A DNA stretch of 64,000 bases from positions 27,747,446-27,811,445 of the forward strand of contig NC_092640.1 in NCBI RefSeq assembly GCF_039555335.1, written 5' to 3'. The DNA comes from Amphiura filiformis (taxonomy: Eukaryota > Echinodermata > Ophiuroidea > Amphilepidida > Amphiuridae). Numbering within the stretch: the stretch's first letter is position 1; each line of letters starts with the position of its first letter. Below are positions 35,785 through 47,180 of the stretch, in pieces. The position numbers and the translations under genes are program-made. The notes beneath the pieces are model-generated. The model saw only the letters and a list, made by a program, of their open reading frames with translations. It was not told the DNA's origin and made no database searches.

Positions 35785-35905
35785 TTTGTAATGTCGCTCT
35801 TTTTGATACTAATTTTGTTCTTTGCATCTCTTGTTATTTCTTATTTTACTTTGGAAAGTGCTCTGAGACTTTATGTTTTGTGCACTATATAAACCACCTT
35901 TTAAT
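35785..35905 (+). mobile_element. LINE/SINE 3'-end-like fragment
   Basis: GGAAAGTGCTCTGAGACTTT followed by GTGCACTATATAAA resembles the widespread 3' tail of L2-like retroposons (GCTTTGAGAC ... GCGCTATATAAA). Recognition is from memory of the motif; no coding part is present. Confidence 0.3.
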
Positions 35906-36139
35906 TATTCCACCTTTTCTTATATATAGATCCGGTTATTTTTACTATTTTTGGTCCCATTTAGGGTCACTTGCAGCACCCCTTTAATGAGCCTTGGTAC
36001 CCAACTTTATTATTAAATGGCTCCCTGGGAATATTTTTAGTTTGGTTGAAAGGATTCTGATTTAAGCTTCCAACAAGTGCAAAACATGGGCAAACTGATG
36101 GTAATTGTGATTTAACTTGATAACTAATTAGAATTCATA

Positions 36140-37367
36140 ACAGACTTGACAAACCTTTCTTGCCAAATATTAATCCTGATCAAAATGAGATTAGATATCA
36201 TTTATATAGGCATAAACGGGATGATTGACATATGCCTAAACAGGATGATTGACAGAAATTGAACTTGGTTTTGATACAGAAAATAAGTTTCATGGAAAAC
36301 AAATGCATAGCAATAAAAGTTTACTTGCTGTATCAGTTTTTATCCTGCATTAGAGAAAAACCAAACAAGTATTCAAGGGACACTACAGATTTGTTATATG
36401 CATGGACCCAAGATCTATTTAGTCCAGGTTTATTTTTAAAATTTATAATAATACCCATGTACATTATCACCACTTAAATAAATAAATGAGCCAGATTTGC
36501 TTGTGTACAGACAAGGCAGTCACATAGGAAATCATGCTTAACAAAGAGAAAAAAGAAGGATGAGCTACTACATGTTGAAATTTACTTATTTGTACTTATT
36601 TTGTGGGGAGAGGGGGGAATTTACAGACATGGTATGTGCCTTCTAATAGATAGTCCATGTCCCTGGCTGCTTCTTTTGATGTAAATTGCCTTGTACCCCC
36701 TTTAAATTCAGCAGCAGAATTGTTACATTTTGATTTAACTCACCGATCATGACAACATTTCTGAAAAGGGCTAAAATAGTCAGCAGATTTTTACAATCTG
36801 TTGCCTAATTGTCCCTCTTTTTGCAGACATACACTGGGTGACATCCATCTTCCCACGAAATCTGTCTTTGTTTGATAAAGTCCTCTAGTTTCATGTTCTC
36901 AGTGGAAGGCACAAGTGTGTCACTACCGTATTATAAGTAAGGCACATTATTTCATGTCCCTTTAACATTTTCTTTAACTTGATATCAAAGTGAGTATTTC
37001 GTAAGCACAACACGTACCATGTAACTATATTACCTTAGGTGAGGTGAGCAAGTATTACGAAACAAGGAAGGACACTATCATGTGGCCAGTATTGCATGAT
37101 ATAGTGAGTGGTCTGAAATTTTCCCAAATGCACTTGTGGCAATCAAACTTTCACAGTCATAATTTCAATTGTCTCTTGTTGATACAGACTTCATAATATT
37201 TTTGCTCATCTGCATGTTGTTTCATTTAAATAAAACTGTAAGATAATAGTCAGGACGTTCTAGCATCCATCTAGCCAGTCAAGAAAAGGAATTTTACAAT
37301 TAAACAATCAGTGTCTATGATAAACTTTTCACCTGCTGTTTCATTTGCTGACAGTAAAGTGATCACC
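36140..37367 (+). promoter_or_regulatory. 5' flank and leader of TLR copy 3
   Basis: Homologous to the split flank of copy 1 at 16440-17190 plus 19670-20060. It contains a possible leader splice acceptor TCATTTGCTGACAG ending at 37354, 13 bases before the chosen ATG. Confidence 0.5.
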
Positions 37368-40300
37368 ATGAAGTTCTTTCTGATCTGTCTGTTTGCTGTG
37401 CTCACTATCACAGAATCATCCAGTAAATTCACCTACCCAAAGGGATTACCGTGCAAGATATATAATGGCACCAGCTGTGACTGTAGTAATAGACAGCTTT
37501 CAAGTATTCCACTGCTTAAAGGCCACAATGTCAAGAGTCTAGATTTTAGTTATAATCAACTTCAAACTGTCTATGGGATAAGTTTCATTCATCTAACTTC
37601 ACTTCAGCATTTAGATTTGAGTCATAATCAACTTGAAGCCGTCAATGGGAAGAGTTTCATTCATCTAACATCACTTTTGAGTTTAGATTTGAGCAACAAC
37701 TGGATAATGGATATCACAAATGTTACATTCTCAGGACTGAACAAACTGGAAACTCTGGATCTAAGTTATCAAGGAAACTATCAAAGCTATCCTACCCTGC
37801 ATGGAAGTCCATTTTATTCTACTGCATCATTGAAGAAGTTATTTATTACTGATAGTGGTTTGTGTAGTTTGTCACCATTAGTATTTAGTGGATTACATGA
37901 GCTGCAAGAGCTTGATATATCATGGAATAATATGGACTCATTCCCTGAGTCTATTTTCCAAGGTTTGACTAATCTGACTCGCTTGGATGCAGTAGCTTTT
38001 AGAATTGACTCACTGTCAGTTGCTCTGTTTAAAGACCTCAACAGTGTGGAATATTTAGATCTATCCAGGAATCTGATATCAAGCTTACCAGAGACATTGT
38101 TTGCAAATCTTACCAATCTGGAAGTTTTAGATCTGTCATGGAATATCATATCAAGCAATCTGGACACGGTGTTTGTTAATCTTACACATTTAACATATTT
38201 AGACATTTCCCATAATTCTCTCTCCTCTACACCTTGCAAAGCAATAGTAAGCCTACCAATGTTATCAATACTAAATATGTCAGGCAATAATTTTGACTAT
38301 GTAACTTGTTCTATTGAGAATATGAATAGTCTTAAGGAGTTGAGCACATCATATAATATTCATCAAGATAATGATACTGAATATTGGAATGTCGCCAAAT
38401 GGTCAGAATTAATCACAAAGTTACCAGCTACGCTATCAACACTATACCTGGGCGTAAGTGGTAAAGCTGTATTTCAACCTGTGATGCCTGGATCATTGAA
38501 TTCATCTGTGTCATTGTTGACAATTTGCTTCTATTGCACTAATTATTTCGATGTATCAGTTGAAGATGATGCATTTAGTATGTTTTTGTACTTGAAAAAA
38601 TTGAGTATAAACACACGTAGCTGTTCTACAAAAAATAAATTAACACATCTGTCAAAATATGCTTTTCGAGGGTTATTCCAACTTAAGGCATTGGACCTTA
38701 GTTACGTTGGTCTCAGTGAATTTTCTTATGAAACCTTGGAAGTGCTTGCAGACACACTGGAACACTTGAATTTGAGCAATAATGAAATACAGGATATACA
38801 CCACGATGGGCGGTACATGAGATCAGGTTTGAAATCCCTGGATATTTCAAGGAATCCCATAAACCATATGGACCTTGGATCGCTTGGCAATGTCACTAAT
38901 GTGTATTTGAATTATCTTACCAATCCTAATTTCTTGAACATTAGCACCTTCAATATGGCCCTCAAATCTATTTACATTTCAGTTGAACAATTTACTACGG
39001 TTTATTATGATGATTTCCCTTTGCCATTGTGTGCTTCATCCCTTGCACTGGAAGACATTGCCTTCAGTAAACTACAATTCACCAAATCTAAACCAATGGT
39101 ATGGGGTAATTGTTCACATCTCAAGGCACTTTCCATATCTGACTCAGGAGGAGTCCATTTGATTTTTAAAGGCAAAATTGACAATTTTGCTCACCTAGAA
39201 AAACTGACATTAACAAATTGTAAATTGTCATTAATTGACCAATTTCTTCTTGAGAGTCTTAGTCTACAATATTTAGACCTTAGTGGCAATAACATTGAAA
39301 ATATTAACGAAAATGATTTGTCTTCACTGGTAAACCTCAAACACCTGGATCTCAGTCACAATGAAATAAAAAGTTTTCCTGCAAATCAATTTCATTATAT
39401 GTCACATCTCACCTACCTTAATTTGGCCGGAAACAAACTTGGCAATTTGAATGATTTAAAAAGTCTCTATGGTCTACAAACACTCATTGTATCTGGTAAT
39501 GCATTGACTACACTACCTGCCTCTCTGATGAAAATACCATATGACGTACAGCATGTTGAATTTGGCGACAACTTATTTTCTTGTACCTGTGATATACAAC
39601 CCCTGCAACATTGGATACTGACAGATACAAAAACATACATAGATCCACTGTCTCCATACCTGTGCAACGATCCTGCTATCAGAGAGGATCTTGGTATTAC
39701 AGAATTCAGTTTAGACTGCAGTCTGCATCTTGAAAACTACATAGCCCCAAGCGTGTCAGGTCTATTTGTTATATGTGTAATAGTTTCTATAATTTATATT
39801 TATAAGTATCGATGGCGCATACATTACAAATGCTGGATTTTGTGTTATCAGAGAAGATATCAGCGATATATTGATAATGATGATGATGCTGATATCAATA
39901 GTGATGATGAGGGTGATGTTGATGCCCCATATGAAGCACCAATCATGCGGCGTCGATATCATGCGTATGTTGCCTACCACAGAGACAATGAAGCATGGAT
40001 AAATGATCAACTCATTCCAAACATTGAAGATGGACCAGAACATTTCCGGCTTTGTCTTAAAGAAAGAGGTGACATTCCAGCAGGGCATTATATTCTCAAT
40101 GCCATATGTCATGGTATTAAGCAAAGCCGCAAAACTATCGCAGTTTTATCCGAGAATTTCATGGATGATGGATGGTGTCATTATCAGCTACATTTTGCAC
40201 GAATGCGAATGGTAATGGACAATGCTGATGTACTCATTCTTGTACAGATTGGGGAAATTGGTGATCGTAAAAAGACGTTATTGCTTCGACAGTTATTATG

Positions 40301-40418
40301 TTACAAGGAAGTGTTGAAGTGGCCTGAAGATCCTAATGGACAAGAGTTATTCTGGAATCAGTTGAAGATGAAACTACGTAAACCAGGTCGAGTGGATCGT
40401 AGATTTGACGCAGTTTGA
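37368..40418 (+). CDS. Toll-like receptor, copy 3 (intact)
   Basis: A 1016-residue single-exon TLR. I choose ATG 37368 (MKFFLICLFAVLTITESSSK, signal peptide); the upstream extension to 37311 begins with GTG and crosses a likely splice acceptor. Order: an N-cap identical in pattern to copy 1, about 21 LRRs, LRRCT at about 733-788, a transmembrane helix at about 795-814, a short Cys/Arg-rich stretch, the acidic linker with GDVDAPYEAP, and a TIR from about residue 864 to the conserved tail KPGRVDRRFDAV. Box 1 is YHAYVAYH, box 2 LCLKERGDIPAGHY, box 3 FW. Its ectodomain is closest to copy 1 and its TIR closest to copy 2. It keeps the full LRR that copy 1 has lost (SLSLQYLDLSGNNIE). Role: membrane pattern-recognition receptor by family. 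Confidence 0.97.
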   Translation: MKFFLICLFAVLTITESSSKFTYPKGLPCKIYNGTSCDCSNRQLSSIPLLKGHNVKSLDFSYNQLQTVYGISFIHLTSLQHLDLSHNQLEAVNGKSFIHLTSLLSLDLSNNWIMDITNVTFSGLNKLETLDLSYQGNYQSYPTLHGSPFYSTASLKKLFITDSGLCSLSPLVFSGLHELQELDISWNNMDSFPESIFQGLTNLTRLDAVAFRIDSLSVALFKDLNSVEYLDLSRNLISSLPETLFANLTNLEVLDLSWNIISSNLDTVFVNLTHLTYLDISHNSLSSTPCKAIVSLPMLSILNMSGNNFDYVTCSIENMNSLKELSTSYNIHQDNDTEYWNVAKWSELITKLPATLSTLYLGVSGKAVFQPVMPGSLNSSVSLLTICFYCTNYFDVSVEDDAFSMFLYLKKLSINTRSCSTKNKLTHLSKYAFRGLFQLKALDLSYVGLSEFSYETLEVLADTLEHLNLSNNEIQDIHHDGRYMRSGLKSLDISRNPINHMDLGSLGNVTNVYLNYLTNPNFLNISTFNMALKSIYISVEQFTTVYYDDFPLPLCASSLALEDIAFSKLQFTKSKPMVWGNCSHLKALSISDSGGVHLIFKGKIDNFAHLEKLTLTNCKLSLIDQFLLESLSLQYLDLSGNNIENINENDLSSLVNLKHLDLSHNEIKSFPANQFHYMSHLTYLNLAGNKLGNLNDLKSLYGLQTLIVSGNALTTLPASLMKIPYDVQHVEFGDNLFSCTCDIQPLQHWILTDTKTYIDPLSPYLCNDPAIREDLGITEFSLDCSLHLENYIAPSVSGLFVICVIVSIIYIYKYRWRIHYKCWILCYQRRYQRYIDNDDDADINSDDEGDVDAPYEAPIMRRRYHAYVAYHRDNEAWINDQLIPNIEDGPEHFRLCLKERGDIPAGHYILNAICHGIKQSRKTIAVLSENFMDDGWCHYQLHFARMRMVMDNADVLILVQIGEIGDRKKTLLLRQLLCYKEVLKWPEDPNGQELFWNQLKMKLRKPGRVDRRFDAV

Positions 40419-40584
40419 TACAGAATCAATAACAAACATTTCATGACTTGTGCAAGTGATCACATATTCGGATTTATCAATCTCTAATATTTTGATATTT
40501 ACATGTATGCTGTTAGTATACTGACTAGAAGACACTTATTATTCACATAAATAATGTTATGAACATTTTCAACATTTTGCAGGC

Positions 40585-40671
<87 letters not shown>

Positions 40672-40684
40672 TTCTTTCTTTATT
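40585..40684. repeat. (TTTC)n microsatellite after TLR copy 3
   Basis: About 24 TTTC units followed by flank sequence homologous to that after the 16026-16410 tract. Confidence 0.95.
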
Positions 40685-40926
40685 TTTTTCTTTTAATATT
40701 TGATAGTCCATATCAATGTACCATTGTAACCTCATTAAATATCATATGACTAAAATGGGTCAAAGGTCATGCAGAATAAGGGTCAAAACAACTCACAATG
40801 GTGCTCTGGAACCATGGACTGTAGAAATAAGCTGATACATACATTGGCTTTTGCGTGGTCAATTCGTAATTTGTCATTTTTATAATTGCACGAATTTCCA
40901 AACAACGGTTCCTATGCTCACGATGA

Positions 40927-41720
40927 TTAAACTTTTGATATCAAATTTGGTATCAACCTTCGAAGGAAAGTGTATAGAAAATTATTATATAAATTATTTT
41001 GCCATAAACTGATCAGACTCTGTTTAAACGGGGATGGAACTAGTGGCGACTTTTTAATTTGGCTGTGCTTAGAAACGTTTATGATACCCTCTAAATTAAC
41101 TAAAGACAAGATAGATAAACGATTGTTATCTAACCGTAGCTCTGTCAAGGAAATGTTGAAAATGTTGAAAAATAGTTTTCGGCAATGATTTGATGCTGCT
41201 AAAATCTAACCGAAGAAATGTCAATTAAGATAAGCTTGGATATGAATCACTGCGAAAAGCATCAGGGTGCACATTTGTTATGAAATTATTAGATAAAACT
41301 AATTAGTATAGGTTATTTAAAATTCCAAATGAAGTATTCGTTATTTCAGTCAAAAATTATTATCGCAACACAAATATCGTAAATCATGAAGATGATTGAA
41401 ATATACGTCTGACAAAACTTGCATTTTGTTATGACTCAGATATAGCCATTCACAATCGTGCAACCATTCAAATGCGGCCGAAACAATATACATGTAACTC
41501 AAATTGTTATGAGACAGATCTAAATGTATTTCAGCCACGCTCTCCCAATAAATTAGTTCTTCTACGTTATCCATTCTGTCCAATGAATGCATCTTCCGCA
41601 ATACTCTCAAGTCCGCAATGGCGAAAATCTACTAAAAACATCTGCTTCTCATAGACCAATAGAGTAGAACGTTTGGTTCCGTTTCTGCAGATGGTCTCAA
41701 TATTTCTGAAGCCTAAACTG
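40927..41720 (-). pseudogene. LRR (Toll-like) pseudogene
   Basis: Minus-strand frames carry an apparent N-terminal region (ETICRNGTKRSTLLVYEKQM, HCGLESIAEDAFIGQ) and then LRRs: EIHLDLSHNNLSYMYIVSAA, CEWLYLSHNKMQVLSDVYF, LVLSNNFITNVHPDAFRSD, LTFLRLDFSSIKSLPKTIF and MTELRLDNNRLSILSLVNL. Stops and at least three frame changes interrupt it, and no TIR follows. It is not close to the three plus-strand TLRs and may be the same family as the minus-strand relic at 14480-14985. Confidence 0.8.
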
Positions 41721-42845
41721 TACTCTATACATACATGTATGTTCATTTACATATTGCGGAAAATCAGGGTGTAATTTCTTTACTGTTTGTATGTTATGGT
41801 AAGTAGTAACATTTTGGTTCGTTGTTTTGTAAACTTTCCGATAACAATGACTTCTCGTAAGCATATCCGTTTGTGACTCGAAGTTGAAGATAGTGACGAT
41901 GAAAGTCAACTGAGAAATTTGATTCCAATTTCACATAACACAATAATTGTAAGTTATTGTCTTTTTGGTTTATGTCAATTGATGTGAATGTTAAAGGACA
42001 ATCTATGCATTACTATATGTTCAAACCACATGCAGCTGAATGTGTCGTGTCCTCCATTTTTATTACGTAATAGAATTCGTTAATATCGCATTGAAGAAAT
42101 GTACCTTTGCATTTAGAAGTCGCAGTACTTTCGTACATTACAGAACATTTTTATCTCCCAAATCAACGGCAACACCCTGTCTGACAGGCGATTGCGTAAA
42201 ATGACGCGATTCATTAATCCCATAAACAACTGGAATCGTGCGCGAAGGTTGCGGATAGATTACAGCATTATTGCGACGAGATTGTGAGAAGTCCACACGA
42301 AAGTGGAACAGCTACCAAAATGTATTACCTGGTGTCCTGTTACAATAAACAATTAATTCACAGTAAGTAACTGGTTAAGAAGAATTGTTGTTGATTATCA
42401 CAAACGTTGTTGCCCAAGCTGGCTGAATAATCATTATGCTGATAGTGTTCAAGTACCACTTTGTCACCACGTTCAAACACGCAGCTTACACTAAGATCCA
42501 TAACATGCTCATATATCAGGGGCACAGTTCTTTAACCCCAATACATTGGTACATTCATTGAATGAGTTTTGTAAATTTGGGTACAAAAACTCATACTCTG
42601 CAAGTTGAGGTCAAAATTTGTGCTGTTATTGTTTTATTGAGGTTATTGAACTACGCCATTGGGATGATGCCATTGTGGCCCAGTGTTATTGCGGGAAGAA
42701 CAGGTAATGGCTTTAATTGAACTTTTGTGCGGCAAATCAATATCAAATGCTTGTGGAATTCTTGGGATATATTCTTTTTTTATTTTTCTACTCCAACTTC
42801 AAATACTTATTTTTGCTGAACCATGAAATGGTATCAGCCTATATA
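41721..42845. other. Intergenic; no gene recognised
   Basis: No domain-bearing frame was found on either strand. Confidence 0.45.
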
Positions 42846-42849
42846 AGTC

Positions 42850-42930
42850 TATCTAACTAACTAACTAACTTACTTACTTGCCTACTTCCCTACTTACCTA
42901 CTTACTTACTTACCTACTTGCCTACTTACC
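42850..42930. repeat. Tetranucleotide repeat (CTAA)n/(CTTA)n
   Basis: Mixed ACTA, ACTT and CCTA units, with the purest part around ACTTACTTACTTACCTACTT. Confidence 0.9.
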
Positions 42931-43048
42931 GGGTGTGACACTCCTCATAAGACCTGGGTCAATGTTTTTTAAAAGACCTGTCTCGTATTGTGTGTCTATC
43001 TCGAAAAAAAATATTAAAAAAATAAATATCTCGAGAACAAAACAGAGA

Positions 43049-44905
43049 ACTAGACTAAGCTGTGGTCTAACCCACGAACACAGCCGTGTTGTTACCCCTA
43101 ATGACCTTTGACCTCAAAATATATGAAAACGGCCATAGACATTGGCTAATGTCAATGCATGGGTGCATGTGGCACCACTTTGCTATGTTACTTGTTTCAG
43201 AAGGGGCATTTTCGGCATTTTTTCGTCTCAGACCGGAAGTGACCCCTTAATGACATTTGACCCCAAATGAAAAAATACCACATATGAATTGGGTACCCAC
43301 AATTCATGTGTGAACATACCGTTACTGTCCTATGTTTTTCTTAGCAAATAAAAATTTTTGAAGGTTTTTCGTTTTATACCGGAAGTGACCCCTTAATGAC
43401 CTTTGACCCCAAATCTGTGAGGACCCCATAGACACTGGGTAATAACAATGCATGTGTGCAAGTGGTGTCACTGTCCTACGTAATTTGTGGGAGAAGAAGC
43501 ATTTTAAAGGTATTTAGTTTTATACCGGAAGTGGCCCCTTAATGACCTTTGACCCTAAATAAAAAAATACCACATATACACAGGGTAACCACAATTCATA
43601 TATGAACATACCGTTACTGTCCTATGTTTTTCTTAGCAAATAAAACATTTTGAAGGTTTTTCGTTTTATACCGGAAGTGACCCCTTAATGACCTTTGACC
43701 CCAAATCTGTGAGGACCCCATAGACACTGGATAATAACAATGCATGTGCGCAAGTGGTGTCACTGTCCTACGTAATCTGTGAGAGAAGAAGCGTTTTTCA
43801 CCCCTATGACCCCTGCGTGACCTTTGACCAAACGAGTTTCATGTGACATGTAGGGGCATGGTCAATGATGGTTGTGACCAAGTTAGGTCAAAATCGGTGG
43901 AAGCATGTAAGTGCTAGAGCAAATGTAGTGGTCGGCAGAAAGAAGAAGAAGAAGAAGAAGAAGAAGAAAGAAGAAAGAAACTAGACTTAGCTGTGGTCTA
44001 AGACCACGAACACAGCCGTGTTTTGACGCCTTAATGACCTTTGACCTCAAAATATATAAAACGCCCATAGACATTGGCTAATGTCAATGTATGGGTCCAA
44101 GTGGCACCACTTTGCTATGTTATTTGTGGCAGAAAGGGGCATTTTGAAGGTTTTTCGTCTCAGACCGGAAGTGATCCCTTAATGACCTTTGACCCCAAAT
44201 GAAAAAATACCACATGTACAATAGGTAAACACAATTCACGTGTGAATATACCATCACCCTCCAATGTTTTTCTTAGCAAATAAAAAAAATTTGAAGGTTT
44301 TTCGTTTTATACCGGAAGTGACCCCTTAATGACCTTTGATTCCAAATTTGTGAGGACCCCATAGACACTGGGTAATAACAATGCATGTGTGCAAGTGGCG
44401 TCACTGTCATACGTAATTTGTGGGAGAAGAAGCATTTTAAAGGAATTCCGTTTTATACCGGAAGTAGCCCCTTAATGACATTTGACCCTAAATAAAAAAT
44501 ACCACATATGCACAGAGTAACTACAATTTATTTGTGAACATACCGTTACTGTCCTATGTTTTTCTTAGCAAATAAAAATTTTTGAAGGTTTTTCGTTTTA
44601 TACCGGAAGTGACCCCTTAATGACCTTTGACCCCAAATCTGTGAGGACCCCATAGACACTGGATAATAACAATGCATGTGTGCAAGTGGTGTCACTCTCC
44701 TACGTAATCTGTGAGAGAAGAAGCATTTTGAGTTGAAATCACGTTTTGACCCTATGACCCCTGCTTGACCTTTGACCCCACGAGTTTCATATGACATGTA
44801 GGGGCATGGTCAATGATGGTTGTGACCAAGTTAGGTCAAAATCGGTACAAGCATGTAAGTGCTAGAGCAAATGTAGTGGTCGGCAGAAAGAAAGAAAGAA
44901 GAAAG
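43049..44905. repeat. Higher-order tandem repeat: two units of about 932 bp with 146-bp sub-repeats
   Basis: The unit starts AACTAGACTAAGCTGTGGTC (43049 and 43979). Within each unit ACCGGAAGTG(A/G)CCCC starts at 43232, 43378, 43524, 43670 and again at 44164, 44311, 44457, 44602, giving a 145-147-bp sub-period and a 932-933-bp super-period. Each unit ends in an AGA-rich run (43938-43978; 44885-44905). No coding capacity. Confidence 0.92.
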
Positions 44906-44924
44906 AACCTGTAAGAAAAAAGAA

Positions 44925-44990
44925 AGCCGTGACTAACGTCACGGCTGTGTAAGAACCTGTAAGAAAAGACACAGCCGTGCACGGCTGTGT
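44925..44990. repeat. Two hairpins sharing AGCCGTG
   Basis: AGCCGTGAC-TAAC-GTCACGGCT at 44925-44946 is a 9-bp stem with a 4-base loop. A perfect 22-bp palindrome built on ACACAGCCGTG occupies 44969-44990. The same AACACAGCCGTGTT motif lies near the start of both large repeat units. Confidence 0.85.
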
Positions 44991-46120
44991 AAAAAGTCCG
45001 AAATGTGTACTACAAGATACTGCCGAAGCCCCATGGTTCAGCTATGATGCGATAACCGCTTTAGTTTTCACAAAAGCGCATTACAAGTCAGGAACATTTA
45101 AAAACGGTTGGATTCATATCTCTTTTGTTTTTATCCATGTAATTAATTGCTTTAGATGTCAATTACGTGTGTTAAATCAATATCAATTCTTTTGCATTTC
45201 TTGTTACTGGATTTATATTTAGATTAGCATTTCACAAAATAATATTACATTATTGCAGTTTTCTACCTTCAACTTAATGCCTTTTTAAATGGATTATCAA
45301 TTACATTGATTTTTTTATCCTTTTAATTCTATTCTCTTCTCTTGTCGTTTCGATTCAAATCTATTTCCATATCGCGTGTACAGTCGAATACGAAACACGA
45401 AACTGAGAGTTGATGCTACAATAAAACGGTATTCGATACAATATTTTCATACATGTTATTGTTGGCAACAACTGTGGGGTATAAATACACAGCCAGAAAT
45501 CAAAGAAAAAATTAATAACAAGTAGTTCATTTTACATGTACTATAGCATATAAAAGTTGAGTTGTTTGAACATCGTTATCCATTGAAGTAAGCAGTAAGG
45601 TAAGGTTAGGTTAGCAACTATTTTAAACTGTTGCGATTTGATAGTTCACAGCATTTTGCGAATGGTAGTGAGCTTTGGCAAAAATTGCATTAATCATTTC
45701 ATAGCGAGTGTGTAGAAGAATTAAAATATCACAGATAAACTTTTATAGGTCCTTTAGTTTTTGAGTTATGTTGTAAAGAGGGCAGAAACAACAACACTGT
45801 AGAGATTCATCAGGTTTGTTATTGTTCAAATAATTACAGATTGTTTTTACAAAACCAATAGTGGTTATCCGTGTTCTATAAGCTGCATACCCTATCAGCT
45901 ACTGCTATACCTTGTTTAGGACTTTCAAAAGAAGTACCTGCATGTGTAACCATGACTGTTTCAAAATAGCCCGCCAAAGTCATGCAGGTAACTCCGAGGT
46001 CGTGTATTGAATTCCTTTGAATGAGGAATACTACGGGAATCAGCGTCTTTTGTTAGAAGTCACACATGAGTGAAGTGGATAACCTCTATATATTGTGGTG
46101 AATAGATGATAATAACTCAC
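44991..46120. other. Intergenic; no gene recognised
   Basis: AT-rich DNA without a supportable coding or RNA gene. Confidence 0.45.
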
Positions 46121-46123
46121 CAG

Positions 46124-46162
46124 CTGACGTTTCATCCGTCTTGTTCAGTCGGATTTCTTCAG
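46124..46162 (-). ncRNA. Hammerhead-like motif of a Penelope-like element
   Basis: On the minus strand CTGAAGA (46162-46156, matching CUGANGA) is followed by ATCCG, an 11-base loop and CGGAT (46154-46134), then GAAA (46133-46130) and CGTCAG. Two of the three conserved hammerhead boxes and stem II are present. I could not place stem III and the cleavage triplet convincingly. Penelope-like elements are known to carry hammerhead motifs in their repeats, and this one sits directly after the element's GIY-YIG coding end. Confidence 0.5.
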
Positions 46163-46345
46163 AGTTGTGATGAAGCTCTGCTACTGTACGACCTAGTGTT
46201 GCCAGTCCTTGAGTCGCTTTGTAGCAGAGGGTTGTAGATTTTACTCAGGTTGTAGGTGCCCTCGTCTCGGTTCATGGTGTTATTCATTCCTCTCGTCCTG
46301 ATCCATATGGATTCCTTTATCCCATACTGCAGTTACTGTCCGTTT
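46159..46345 (-). pseudogene. Penelope-like element, C-terminal end of the GIY-YIG region
   Basis: Encodes GIKESIWIRTRGMNNTMNRD then EGTYNLSKIYNPLL, the typical end of the GIY-YIG endonuclease region of Penelope-like reverse transcriptases, and stops at TGA 46161-46159, inside the hammerhead-like core. It is separated from the rest of the domain (47165-47500) by about 830 bp of inserted DNA. Confidence 0.75.
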
Positions 46346-47180
46346 TCCTATACACAATACACAGTGCTCTCACCATTGACGGGCCACCTTTACAAATAGT
46401 CTATGTTAGAAGTATATTGCATTTGCCTAGTTAACATCACTGTGTGACAAATAACCGGCCAATATTTAAATTATTCTCCAAACTTCTAGCAAATATATTA
46501 CTCTAACATGACCTAAAATTACAGCCAGGTTAGATGTTCAGAAGGGGTCGCACTTTCGTAGAATATGAGTGAGGGCAAAGCATAGCTAGGTCATAGCTAG
46601 CCAACTCCCCGTGTTAATTGAATGGAGATTTGACCGAAAATATTGAGCTATATTGGTAACGGACCGCTCAGTTCTGAAGGATGCCACAAAAAAACGGTAC
46701 AAGCTACATTTACACTATTCTATGAAATTCTAGAAAATATAGTTTTGTAACATGTCCTAAATTTTTAGCTAATTTAGGTGTTTGGAGAGGGTCGCACTTT
46801 TGTGTTTTAGGAAGGATATGTAAACGACAGATAACACCAAAAATATGAAGAAATTATTTCCAAACTGTGTTAAGTCAACAATCATTATGTTGCTCATTTT
46901 CAAGAATGCTGGTTAACAAAAAGCAGGCCATTGTCTCATTTCGTGAACAAAGGTCCACTACCATTGTTTCCTTTCGTTTCCTTTATAATCGGTTACCCAA
47001 CTGAAGCTATAATACCAGCTTTATTGCGATATCGCACGTGTAAAACAGACACATGTGCACAACCAGAGAAGATCCGATTTAATCAGTTGAGCTGTTTCAA
47101 TGAGTGTTATCTTGGTTTAATAGCTTTTAATGGGGTTTAAGTCCTGCAAAGGTCGAGATGAATTCTACTGTAGACATGAC
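46346..47180. mobile_element. Insertion splitting the Penelope-like GIY-YIG region
   Basis: The coding frame on the two sides would be continuous without this segment. ACTGCA is present at both borders (about 46335-46340 and 47177-47182), consistent with a short target duplication. No clear inverted repeats or gene were recognised inside. Confidence 0.5.

Noticed and set aside
37311-37367. N-terminal extension of TLR copy 3
   Set aside because: It starts with GTG, precedes a good signal peptide and crosses a likely leader splice acceptor; the conserved start is 37368.
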